This document shows, piece by piece, positions 1 through 9,440 of a stretch of DNA of 64,000 bases. The number at the start of each line of letters is the position of its first letter. Positions within the stretch are counted from its first letter, which is position 1. This DNA comes from Strongylocentrotus droebachiensis (lineage: Eukaryota; Echinodermata; Echinoidea; Camarodonta; Strongylocentrotidae). Below the pieces are notes generated by a model that saw only the letters and a list, made by a program, of their open reading frames with translations, was not told the origin of the DNA and ran no database searches. Both the position numbers and the translations under genes were made by a program. Location of the stretch: positions 124,001 through 188,000 of the forward strand of contig JAVYIG010002376.1 of the NCBI GenBank assembly GCA_035222895.1. The letters are read 5' to 3'.

Positions 1-358
1 TTGTTGCGTATGGCATTATATACAATTAGATACGTCTTTTGATGTATACCATTACTCAGAACATTTAGTGTATTATCTGACGGCATAATTCTATTAATTG
101 ACTGGTAAATTTATATAATCCTTGTAAACGAGAACAGTAGTGAAGGTGTGGTTTTTTCATATATACATATGGTAACTAAGAATATGGTTCTGGTTTCACT
201 CTGGCTCGCCTAGTATACCTCTCTTCCAAAAATTAAGGTAAGCAGTATTTAGTGGTTTTATGCTATATATGGTAACCGAGGTTGCATCCCTTGCCTTAAT
301 GTTCATATTACTTATTAGACTAATTACTTAATAATATTTACAATAGATAATGATAATT

Positions 359-502
359 ATGGCTGAAGAGTTAGTTAAAGATTTGGTAACGGGTTTTACC
401 GAAGCCCTACAGGGTATCCGGATTACACCTACTGGTAGGACAACCGCTAGGTTGGATAGATTTTCAGGGCAGATGTTGATAAGTTTAGGGATCATTTATT
501 AG
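359..502 (+). pseudogene. Gag-like N-terminal remnant of the Ty3/gypsy element
   Basis: An ATG at 359 opens a 47-codon frame beginning MAEELVKDLVTGF, followed by a stop at 500-502. The next in-order protein segment (RNase H) is in another frame that can be read from about 478, so a deletion junction lies near 470-478. The position just after the putative primer binding site fits a gag start. No capsid or zinc knuckle remains. The gag identity rests on position, not on a recognised motif. Confidence 0.4.
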
Positions 503-918
503 GGACTTCCTTTACAATATTTACTGATAATAACCCTTTGGCTCATCTTCAGACTGCTAAGTTAGGAGCCACTGAGATGAGATGGGTTGCGCAGTTGGCC
601 CCATTCAGTTTGGATGTTAAATTTAAGTCTGGTATTCAGAATCGTTGTGCAGATGCATTAAGTCGATATCCCATATTTACAGATGTATCGGAAGAGGATA
701 TCGAAGATGTTCTTGCTAATTGTGTTCAATCCTCATCTGTTAAAGTACAATTAAATACTTGTAGTTCCCCTGTACGTGTGCATAGTGACAATCCTGACCA
801 ACGGTCGTTTGCAGAGCCTAGCTCTTCTGGCATATTTCCATCTTACACAAAAGATCAGTTAATCCAAATGCAGAAAGAAGACCCCGAACTGAAGTTTGTA
901 TGGGAGCGGTGGTCCTAA
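478..918 (+). pseudogene. Ty3/gypsy pol remnant: C-terminal RNase H
   Basis: Read from 478, the frame gives a typical Ty3/gypsy RNase H end. It has FTIFTDNNPLAHLQ (with the TDN active-site region), then GATEMRW, then the terminal signature ADALSRYP. The reverse transcriptase that should precede it is absent. The frame stops at 916-918 in the linker after RNase H. The surviving translation starts inside the domain, and there is no usable ATG, so no functional protein is expected. Confidence 0.8.
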
Positions 919-1341
919 AATTGGGCACCCGGTGATGAATACTTCAAACATCCTTCAGAACTTGATAATGTTAAATCAGGGTTGACTCATTGGTCTCGCC
1001 TTTCATTGAAAGATGGTTTAAGAGAAGTGCCCTCTGACACAGAGGCGGTAGAGTTAAATGAGGATAATTTTAGGTTTGATCCTAATTTCACTGATGTACA
1101 TGTACATGATAAAGTATGTCCTCGTAAACAGCAAGATAAATACATGGGAGAGTATATGTTGGTTCCTAATTTTGATAAAGTAGGTATAGATCCAGTAGGG
1201 GAGGATGTAGCAGGGCGAGCCGGAGATGATAATGTTAATGTTCCAGGGAATCAGGATGGTGCCATCCCAAGAAGGTCGCAAAGACAAACTAAGGGTAGAC
1301 ATTCTAACCCTTTTAATTTACCAAAATCAGTTTTGCGCTGA
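919..1341 (+). pseudogene. Ty3/gypsy pol C-terminal tail, integrase deleted
   Basis: After the stop at 918, linker-like residues (GDEYFKHPSEL, then THWSRLSLKDG) are followed at once by an acidic tail ending RRSQRQTKGRHSNPFNLPKSV. That ending is usual at the extreme C-terminus of Ty3/gypsy polyproteins. The integrase zinc finger and D,D-35-E core that should lie between are missing, so a second deletion breakpoint sits near 1018-1025. The frame ends at 1339-1341. Confidence 0.7.
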
Positions 1342-4101
1342 TTATCTACAAATTTTGAGATATTCTATGTACAGTCGGATATTTCGTATTTTTATTGAAG
1401 GGACCGTAATATTGACGGTTAATTATCACGGTAATTAGTCGTTTACATCAAATTGGAGAGTTAATAATTTTAATTATCAAACTTTCACTGTTTTAGGGCT
1501 GGGCACCCGTCCTGATTTGATGAGTCATGTTCTTATTCGGTCATAGCTAAGTTGGGGTCATTTATGGTTATGGTGATTTTTGCCTAATTGCGTGTTGAAA
1601 TTGGTTGTATATTCCATAGGTCTGCATATTACAATTTTTTATATTTTTCCAGTTACACGTATCGTTGTCTATTCCAGTGTTCGGAGAAGGTGCATGTATT
1701 TTCACTAGTATATTTCAATTTTTAAGTAGTTTCTGATTACATATGGATGTTTACAAGTGGCAGGAGAAGTCCCAAGAGGAGGTCTGGGGTATCCGGCTCT
1801 GACCGCCGGGGTTGTGACACTTCCCTAAGCTTCGCAAACAGTTTCAGGCTATAATTACAAGTAGTTGGAGACATGATAGTGGTAGGTTTCATAGTCTGCT
1901 GTAGGGAAATTTGGGCGTTTTTGTTAACCATGCAGGAATAGGACACTCGAGGAATTTATAATAGGTTTTTGGATTAAAATTTTAATTTTGTTATTGCCTC
2001 TTTAGGCAGGACCACATAATTGGTTAATTATGTGGATGAAGAGAGGAGGAAAAAAAAGAGAGAAAATTTTGGAGTTTGAGGGTTTGTTTAATTGACTATT
2101 GCGTTAAGGTTGTGCATTTACTTGCAAAATATTGGCATGCTGTTTTAATATGCAAAGGGTGTCATTAATGGGGGGTGATATTTCTAAGTATGTTTGAACT
2201 AGTGGGTATTTTGGTGAGTTGGATTAACAGTTTGATATGTGTGTTTACATGTTGTAATTTGGAAGCCATGTTGGCTTTATATGATGTATATGAAGTTATT
2301 GTAAATGTTTTAGGGCTGGGCAGCCATGTACGTGTGTGTAACTTGGAGGGGAACGTATATATGACGAGAATTTTTTTTTTTTTTTTTGCGATCTTATGGG
2401 ACAGATCGTTTCAGTAGGGGAGTTTGTAATGATATGGATATTCTCGTGTTTACGTTTTCCTCAAAGGTTCATTGACGTACATGTACAAGGCAAATTCCTG
2501 GTAGATTTCGCTAGAACTATTTTTACAAACATACATGGTGAATTCCTTGTATACTATTTTTAACACCTGTTCCGAGACGTTGCGCTCTTAATTTTGGCTC
2601 TACTTTTTAGGCTTGGCCGATTGGATTAGGTGTCGCTGGGCGTGTCGCCACAGTTGACTTAAATTTAATTAGGCAAATTTGGGAAATAGATGTGTATTAC
2701 AATTGGAAGGGTTTTTCCTTGTTGCCGGGTCTGTTCACACTATCGAAATAGTATGAGAGAGGAAGTGAGGATTACAGGTGTGTAATAGCCAGAAGCATGT
2801 AGGCTCGCTAGTGTGGACGGACATAGCAACATTTATCCCTTTTTATATTCATTGAATTAATTTCCAGGGTTGTTGGGTCTCCGGGTGATTTGCATCTCTT
2901 GTTTGAAAGATTAGAATGTAAGAGACACAGGTGGGTGCGTGAAAGAAGTATGTGAGGAATAGAGATGCGGATCATCCGGAGCGCCTTATATCCGGGGGGG
3001 GGGGTAAATTCGCCAAGAAATATAGGACATTTTAATACGGAAACTAATTTTGGGTGGATTGATATTACGCAAAGCGTCTGTGTGACACGCCTCAATTTTT
3101 GGGAGGACGAGGCGTGTCAGTTCGGGGGGATAAAAACCGAGTTGCGTCTCTGGAGCGGGACCACTTTTCCGTTACGATACCGACATGAGTTGCTAATTTG
3201 CTTCAATTGGGTTGCCCAGCCCAAAAAGATTAACTTCGTGATTTATTAATTCTACGTTTATTTAATAAATCTTCAACTCCAATCAAGAATTTGTTTTAAT
3301 GACTTTGATTAATTATCTTCGTTTTCTACACTTCAAGAACCTAAGTGATACTTTAACATTTTCTGAGTCGGTACTAGGCGGGGCGGCTTTGGCCACCGGG
3401 CCGTCTCGCCGTGGATCGCTTCAATTGTATCATTATTTTCATCGGGGAGGCAGCTCTATTTATTTTAGGAGTTATTCTAACTTTTGCTACATCCCCAGAC
3501 TTAATTTGTTTGGGGGGGGGGGGGGGGGGGGGTACTGATTGTCTAAATTTGAGCCAATTGGCATGTCTGACAAAGACAGGATTAGGAAACAATTAGTTTG
3601 CGGACGACTTTTGACATACGCCTTATAACCCGGCATGTCTTTGCCATAATTATACATGCCAACTAATTACCATCGATTCGCTCTTCAATAGCATTCGACA
3701 AAATAGACGATTCCTACTAACTTTCTTGAACCGTCGGTAAATGACATATTCCTAATGCGAAGCCGTCATTAACTGATATTTTCCTAATTAGGGTAATGCT
3801 TTTTATTCTACAGAGCATCAACCCATGTATTGTCTGAAGTAGTGAAGAAAAAGTCAAATTTGATATTCTGTTCACATTTCTCAATAAAACACAGTAGGTT
3901 TCTCTTGGCTGAAGAAAATAATTTACTGATGATTGTCGTGGTGGCATTCTAATTACAGAGATGCATACAACGTTATCAGCATTATCGAAATGAATTTACC
4001 TATAAAGATATTTAGGATTGGAATTGAACCGACGCTCTTCGTGCGCTTTCTGTGTCAATCTTTCAACGGAGCAGTTATCTTAAAGCCTTCAGAAACGTAC
4101 C
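1342..4101 (+). other. Gene-free flank: probable LTR remains and unassigned DNA
   Basis: No coding sequence could be supported. The first two kilobases may be the 3' untranslated part and LTR of the retrotransposon. The words TTTTAGGGCTGGGCA (about 1492 and 2308) and their inverse near 3210-3224 recur. A run of about 20 G sits near 3511-3532. From 3600 to 4101 I see only AT-rich DNA leading into the first receptor gene. Confidence 0.4.
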
Positions 4102-5118
4102 ATGTTAGCAATGGCTGACTATATTACAAGTAACTCCTCAAATAAAACTCTTATTGAAGAGGGAGATTTTCATACTATCATTATCGTACGTTTTGTGATT
4201 TCATCGTTTTATTTCGTCATTGCAGCCATTCTTAACAGTTTCATAATCTTTGTTCTTTCGCGAGAAGGTGATTTCGAATCCACTATTATTGGAAGAGTAC
4301 TCTACAACAGCCTTGCATCTGTTGACATTGCGGCAGCCACTGTCTTCTACGCTCTAGAAGTTATTGATGCATTTCAAACCAACTTTGATTTACATCCTAC
4401 GATTTGCCATTTTCTTCACTTCTTATACTTGTTGAGTTTTAACATCTCTGCCTGGCTACTTTTCACTATAGCTCTGAACAAGTTAATTTTCGTCCAATTT
4501 CCTCTGAGATACTATTACCTGGTTACATCGCGGAGAACCATTCTCCTACTGCTGATATGCGAGATACTGTCACTTAACACAATTTATGATCTACCTATCG
4601 CGAATTTTCCGTTCACCGGTGCCATCGTGTGCTCAATAGCGGAGAGGGCAAACGCGAGGATCTACACATCACCGCCGATATACGCCAAGCTGTTGCTATG
4701 TCTAATTTTAATTCCCATCGTCTTAACGGTCGTCTTAAACCTCGCGCTTGTCTCAATTGCCGTAAAGCAATCGCGATTAAATCGTCGGGTGGACGCAATG
4801 GCCTTTGCGCATCTCGACCGACCTGGCGCCGCTGAGAGAGAACCGGTTGTCGACCCGGGCGTTGACCGAGCTCGAAACCGTGCAAAACGAAGAGGTCTTC
4901 TCAACGTCGTCTACCTCGTCAAAACGGCCCTCGTTACGTTAATCGTGTCAATAGTAACGGCATACCTGTCGCAAACCGTGAAGGAAAGGAATCTCTACAC
5001 TCTCGCATGTTTTAATGATTTTTCGTACTTTTTATGGTCCTGCAAAATGGGTATCCTTATCATCAGTGATGTGAGACTGAGGAGGGCTGTCAAGAAATAT
5101 CTAAGAATACGATTCTAG
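4102..5118 (+). CDS. Divergent rhodopsin-like 7TM receptor, single exon (copy 1)
   Basis: A 338-residue membrane protein with seven hydrophobic segments. The N-terminus is short with possible N-glycosylation sites (NSS, NKT). A Cys at the start of TM3 (TICHF) and one in the second extracellular loop (IVCSI) could form the usual disulfide. The end of TM3 reads ALNKLIFVQFPLRY, so the DRY motif is replaced by NKL although the following PLRY is kept. TM7 reads WSCKMGILIISDVRLRRA, so NPxxY is absent while the helix-8-like RLRRAVKK remains. IL3 is basic (RNRAKRRG before TM6). ATG codons lie at 4102 and 4111; the second (MADY) is an alternative start. The gene is intronless and first of three tandem relatives. 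Ligand unknown; membership of a lineage-specific echinoderm receptor expansion is inference. Confidence 0.8.
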   Translation: MLAMADYITSNSSNKTLIEEGDFHTIIIVRFVISSFYFVIAAILNSFIIFVLSREGDFESTIIGRVLYNSLASVDIAAATVFYALEVIDAFQTNFDLHPTICHFLHFLYLLSFNISAWLLFTIALNKLIFVQFPLRYYYLVTSRRTILLLLICEILSLNTIYDLPIANFPFTGAIVCSIAERANARIYTSPPIYAKLLLCLILIPIVLTVVLNLALVSIAVKQSRLNRRVDAMAFAHLDRPGAAEREPVVDPGVDRARNRAKRRGLLNVVYLVKTALVTLIVSIVTAYLSQTVKERNLYTLACFNDFSYFLWSCKMGILIISDVRLRRAVKKYLRIRF

Positions 5119-5445
5119 ACCAACGATATTGTTCTGGAGGATAACAGTGGCAGTGGACAGAAATCAATGTACCTCTTCCATCGCATGTTTGTGAACTATT
5201 AGATCATATGGAATTCAAAAGACGATGCGCAAGAAAACCAGACGGAGTACTTGAGGTGGAAGGAAAAAGAATAGTCTTCGACATCAAGCATCGAATAGAA
5301 CTTCATCACATTCAGATTATATTCAACTTTGTTCAATCAATGAACACCCTATTAGTAATAAAACAGCGTGATCCACGACTTTGTCTATGAAAGTAATGAT
5401 GATGGAAACTTGGTTAACTGAGAGTGACACTGCAGTTCTACGAGA

Positions 5446-5937
5446 ATGTGTTCCCCTGGGTATCGCTTTCTGCATCAACCTAGGACTGGTCGCCGTGGCG
5501 TTGGAACTGGTGTTCTCTTCAAAGATTCCATCGATGCTCGTCAAGTTGCCGCTGGTCAAAAGGAATCATTTGAATTTGCTGAACATCATATTTCTTGTAA
5601 ATCGTTTCGTCTTCAATTGAGCAATGTATTTAGCCCGCCATATTCAGAATCTCATCCCGCGTCTGTTTCACTGTTTCTTTCTCAGTTCAATAAATACATT
5701 TACGATCACCTTTTGTCCAATGTTCCATTACTAATTACTGGTGATTTTAACATTCGAGTTGATGTAAGCTCATTAGAATCAAGGTCATTTAGAGACCTCC
5801 TCGAATCACTCTGTTGTGCTCAATTTGTAAATTTTGGTACTCATTCACATGGTCATACCCTTGACCTACGTATTTGTCGCGAGTCTGATGATGTAATTGT
5901 TGGCCAACCATGGCCATGTGAGTATCTTTTATCATGA
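5446..5937 (+). pseudogene. LINE endonuclease domain remnant
   Basis: The frame from 5446 contains the middle and end of an apurinic/apyrimidinic-type endonuclease: PGYRFLHQPR and RRGVGTGVLFKDS at the start, then LLITGDFNIRVD with the metal-binding Asp-Phe-Asn core. THSHGHTLDLR follows, carrying the C-terminal catalytic-type His. Preceding residues (WLTESDTAVLRECVP) continue it in another frame near 5409-5453, a frameshift. It nicks target DNA in active LINEs; here it is broken. Confidence 0.7.
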
Positions 5938-6736
5938 TCATATTCCTGTCATATGCCATCTCAATACTTGTAAACCGTTATTGGCTGACAAAAGTGTGCC
6001 GTATTGCAAATACTCCCATATAAATTCTAGGATGTTTAGTAGAGATCTTGCAGAAAGTATGCTCTGCCAAAATGTACATGTGCCAAGTTATATTTTCGAA
6101 CTGGCTTTCTTGTAAGTTATCACACAAAGAAAGGTCTTAGCTAAACATGCTCCTACAACCGAGTAGTTGTCCGTCATCGTGTGCCATGGTACACGGACGA
6201 GATTAGAGCAGCAGAAATGCAAGATAAAGAAGAAAAGCAGAGAAACGATGGTCTAGAACAAGATCTGATCACGATCTGAATGAGTATAAAAAAAAAGCTC
6301 GCAATGCAGCATTTTATGTTTTGTAAGCGGCTCAGAACTTATCATGAAGATTTAGTAACACATAACAAGGATGACTTAAAGGGCTTGTTCACTGTCATCA
6401 AATCTCTGCTTAATGTTACAAACAAAATACAAGTGTTGCCATGTAACATTGATAAGAATATATTTGTGAATGACTGAGGAAAAATCTTTCATGACAAATT
6501 TCTAAATATTCAGTGATATTCAAATTAGCATAGACGTGATGGATATAATTGATATTGATTCATCAAGTCTTTTTCTAGTACCCGATGGTATCGAGTTTGA
6601 CAAGTTTAGACTTTTATCTGACCAGGAAGTAGGGCAACTTGGACAGTAGGACAATCATCAGAGCAAGAATGCTTGCTCTGATGATCCGATTCCAACAAAG
6701 ATTCTCTTGCAAACCTATGTTCACATCCATGATCAT

Positions 6737-7195
6737 TAGGGACTTTTAGATTTGCACGTCGACAGCTTTGACTGCAACGTATAACGTAATTTTAAGGTAC
6801 TGCGCATGCGTCACGTCGTCTTAGTCGGCGATCGAGAATGCGTCAACCTTGATTTTCCTAAATCTAGTACGGTACTTGTATATGCCGCGTGCGCATACAG
6901 TAAACAGTTCCTCAGGTAGACAAAGGGGGGGGGGGGGGGGGGGGGGGTTAGAGGACACTTTTTTTTTTTTTTTTGGTCTCGAAATTTGAAAATTTGACAT
7001 TTTGCTCCGTTGGGGGGGGGGGAGGGGGGGTTAAGGTTAGCTTTTTTAGGTCAGCCATGGGATTTTTTTTCTTTTTTTCTTCAAATACATAACAAACAAA
7101 AAAATCCAAAGGGGGGGGGGGGGTTTACACACAGAAAAATACCAAAGGGGGGGGGGTTACCCCCCCCCCCCCTGTGTACGCGCTTGCATCAGACA
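6737..7195. other. Foreign stretch inside the LINE: half MITE plus G/C homopolymer DNA
   Basis: The LINE reverse-transcriptase frame breaks off before 6737 and resumes after about 7195. The left part begins with the same 19-base end (TAGGGACTTTTAGATTTGC) that bounds the small MITE at 14467-14583, but I find no second end. From 6926 to 7172 there are long G runs, T runs and one G-run/C-run inverted pair (7147-7172). It is unclear whether this is one insertion or several. Confidence 0.5.
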
Positions 7196-8225
7196 ATCCC
7201 TTAGAACTCAAGATGTGTTTCAATGTTGGAAAAGTGTATTAATTTCATTCACAGATAGATGCTTGATAGTAATCTTAAGCTACACGATAGTAGGAGTGAC
7301 ATTTTGGTTATCGGAACTTCACATAAGATTTCAAAAATAAGCATTGCTTTTACAGCAAGCAATTTAGGAGTATACTTTGATACTAATTTGAACATGGAAA
7401 CACAAGTTATAAATATATGCAAATCAACAAATTATCTTCTATACAATCTCAGACGTATCCGCAAATATTTTGATCAAGAAAGAATGAAATTAGTTGTACA
7501 TGCTCTCATCACAAGTAAGCTTCATTATTTTAATGATTGCTGTTTGGAATGCCTGATTCTCTTATAGCTAGGTTACAAAGAGTCCAAAATGCATGTGCAA
7601 GACTTGTCAATTGTCGGTCAAAATTCACTTCAACCGCACCTCTACCTCTGCTGAGAGAGTGAGCTCAACTGATTGCCAGTCCATCAAAGAACTTCATTCA
7701 AAATTGTGATAATAGTGTATAAATCAGAGATAAATTATTGTTCCAGAGTCCCCATGGCAAAACCAAAGTAACTCTCGGGGACCGTGTGTTTGCCGTCTTG
7801 CTGCCCCCAAACAATCGAATAGTTTGTTAATAGAAATAAGAGGCTCTCTATCTCTCAATGTCTTCAAATCAAAATTAAAAACATATTTGTTTAATTAATA
7901 GGTTCTAATTTGTAGAATTGAGTTTTAAAAAAAAGGAGCTTGAACCAGCGCAGCTGAATATAATTTGTATAAAAGCTGCACCGCTATATTGACAATCTGG
8001 CACATTATCGCTATGGTGACCCGGATATTGTACGTTCCAGTTTGTAAACATTTGTTACGATAATTCGAACAATTTGTAATACATGTAGGTATTTTCATTG
8101 TTACGCATGTTTCTTGTAGCTACACATACAACACAAATTCAACTTAATGAATGTATAAAGTAAAACGAAGGTATATAAATAATGGATCCCCACACAGAAC
8201 TCTGTAAATTCTAATAAAGAAAGGA

Positions 8226-9440
8226 AGGTTACTGTTTGCAAAGTAAGAGGTTGGGGAACGTTGCTATAGATGATTTAAGAGGAATAACATGGATTGCTGT
8301 TAGTTCAAGTTGATTTTACTGAAGCCAAAATCCCGCTTGTCTACATTATGCCTGCGAGTGAATTTCTGCATCTATCATTTTCTACATCTATATCATGCAT
8401 TCGCCCATGCTTTCAATAATAGGTGTAAATATAATATAATTGTAATGGGTTCATGTAAAGTGCTCATGTCTTTCAGACATGACACTCCTTGTGCTCCACG
8501 GTTATTAACCCGGCTTTAGCATGGCCGCTATCATGGCGCTCTAGCATTTCGAGGAATCAATTCCTGCCAGGTAATCATTTACCTTACCTGAGTCGAGTGT
8601 GGCATAAGTGGTGGGAATCGAATCGCAAACCATGTGATCCACAGCCCAGTGCCGTGTCCACTAGACCACAACACCTCTATATTTGAATAACACGTTGGAT
8701 TGTTTGTCAGTTGTGTTTTTCTGTTATGATACAAAATGATAATAATATGTAAACAAATCTGTGATGCCTATTGTTTGCATATAATTTATTTAAAAAAATG
8801 ATTTAACAAAAATAAAAAAAACCTGGCGGCTGTAGGTTTTTTACGCAATACTCGAGGTCCGTGAACATTTTTGCCTCGATCACAATAATGTTTAATTACT
8901 TCCCATCAATTGAGATTATGACAAACCACGATTCACCGTCTTTCAAATTGATGAGCCAATTTCCGCCAAGCATCGATAAGCATAATGTCAGCGGGAGAAT
9001 ATTATACTTAACAAACAGATATTATGACCTTTAAAAAAAGTGAAACCCATCCTGTATAACATGTCAAATCTGAACAAAAGACATGTCAAATCTCTATTAG
9101 AGAAAGACATGCGTTTAACAAACACGGCGCAGTAGTTATTTTCAGTGAATGCAAACTCGAAAATGGAACTGATCATTTTTCATACCAACCCCAGAGAATT
9201 ATCATCGCCGAGCCACATGCCAAAGAAGAAGCAATAGCTGTGAAGTGGAATATACCGATCTCATAAAGGAGTCAGGAGGGGATCTCATGAAAGAGCCAGG
9301 AGGGTTAAAAAGCATCGTAAAACTGCAGTTAAACGTTATTCTTTATCCACTCCGAAACCCCTTCATCTTCCCGGAACTTGGAAGATAGGAATTCATACTT
9401 AATTTGGTATTCTAAAATAAATATCGACAGGTTCTGTAAA
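8226..9440. other. Gene-free spacer with one SINE
   Basis: Between the LINE tail and the second receptor I find no coding sequence apart from the tRNA-derived SINE listed separately. The rest is AT-rich with no repeat or motif I can name. Confidence 0.4.
8487..8686 (-). mobile_element. tRNA-derived SINE
   Basis: On the minus strand the head reads like a tRNA, with an A-box-like TGGTCTAGTGGAC and a B-box-like GATTCGATTCCC. The body follows with caggtaaggtaaatgattacctgg and a tail containing GCTAAAGCCGGGTTAATAA. The body matches the plus-strand element at 14286-14464, so these are two copies of one family. Boundaries are approximate. Confidence 0.65.

Larger units (their letters stand above)
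270..3300 (+). mobile_element. Degenerate Ty3/gypsy LTR retrotransposon with two internal deletions
   Basis: Three Ty3/gypsy polyprotein remnants lie in order on +: a gag-like start (359-502), the end of RNase H (about 478-918) and the C-terminal tail after integrase (982-1341). Protease, reverse transcriptase and integrase are missing. A possible primer binding site resembling the complement of initiator tRNA-Met (TGGTAACCGAGG) starts at 270. Downstream, a purine-rich tract near 2039-2070 could be a polypurine tract. A TATA-like GATAAAAACC near 3129 and AATAAA near 3262 would fit a 3' LTR. I could not find a matching 5' LTR, so both outer boundaries are uncertain. The coding remnants are well supported; the LTR reading is inference. 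Confidence 0.6.
5390..8226 (+). mobile_element. Broken CR1/L2-type non-LTR retrotransposon (LINE)
   Basis: Fragments lie in LINE order. An apurinic-type endonuclease spans about 5440-5937, with LLITGDFNIRVD and HTLDL. A linker with PWYTDEIRAA lies near 6187-6216, and the beginning of a reverse transcriptase with DPIPTK near 6681-6700. After a foreign stretch at about 6737-7195, the C-terminal part follows at 7259-7567 (ASNLGVYFDTNLNM, RIRKYFDQERMKLVVHAL), continuing in another frame as LIARLQRVQNACARLV. Frameshifts and stops occur throughout and the reverse-transcriptase core (YADD region) is missing. The 3' tail ends near ctaataaagaaagg at 8211-8226. This is a dead copy. Confidence 0.75.

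Noticed and set aside
5208..5390. 60-codon frame after receptor copy 1
   Set aside because: No recognisable domain. It may be the edge of the LINE, but nothing supports it.
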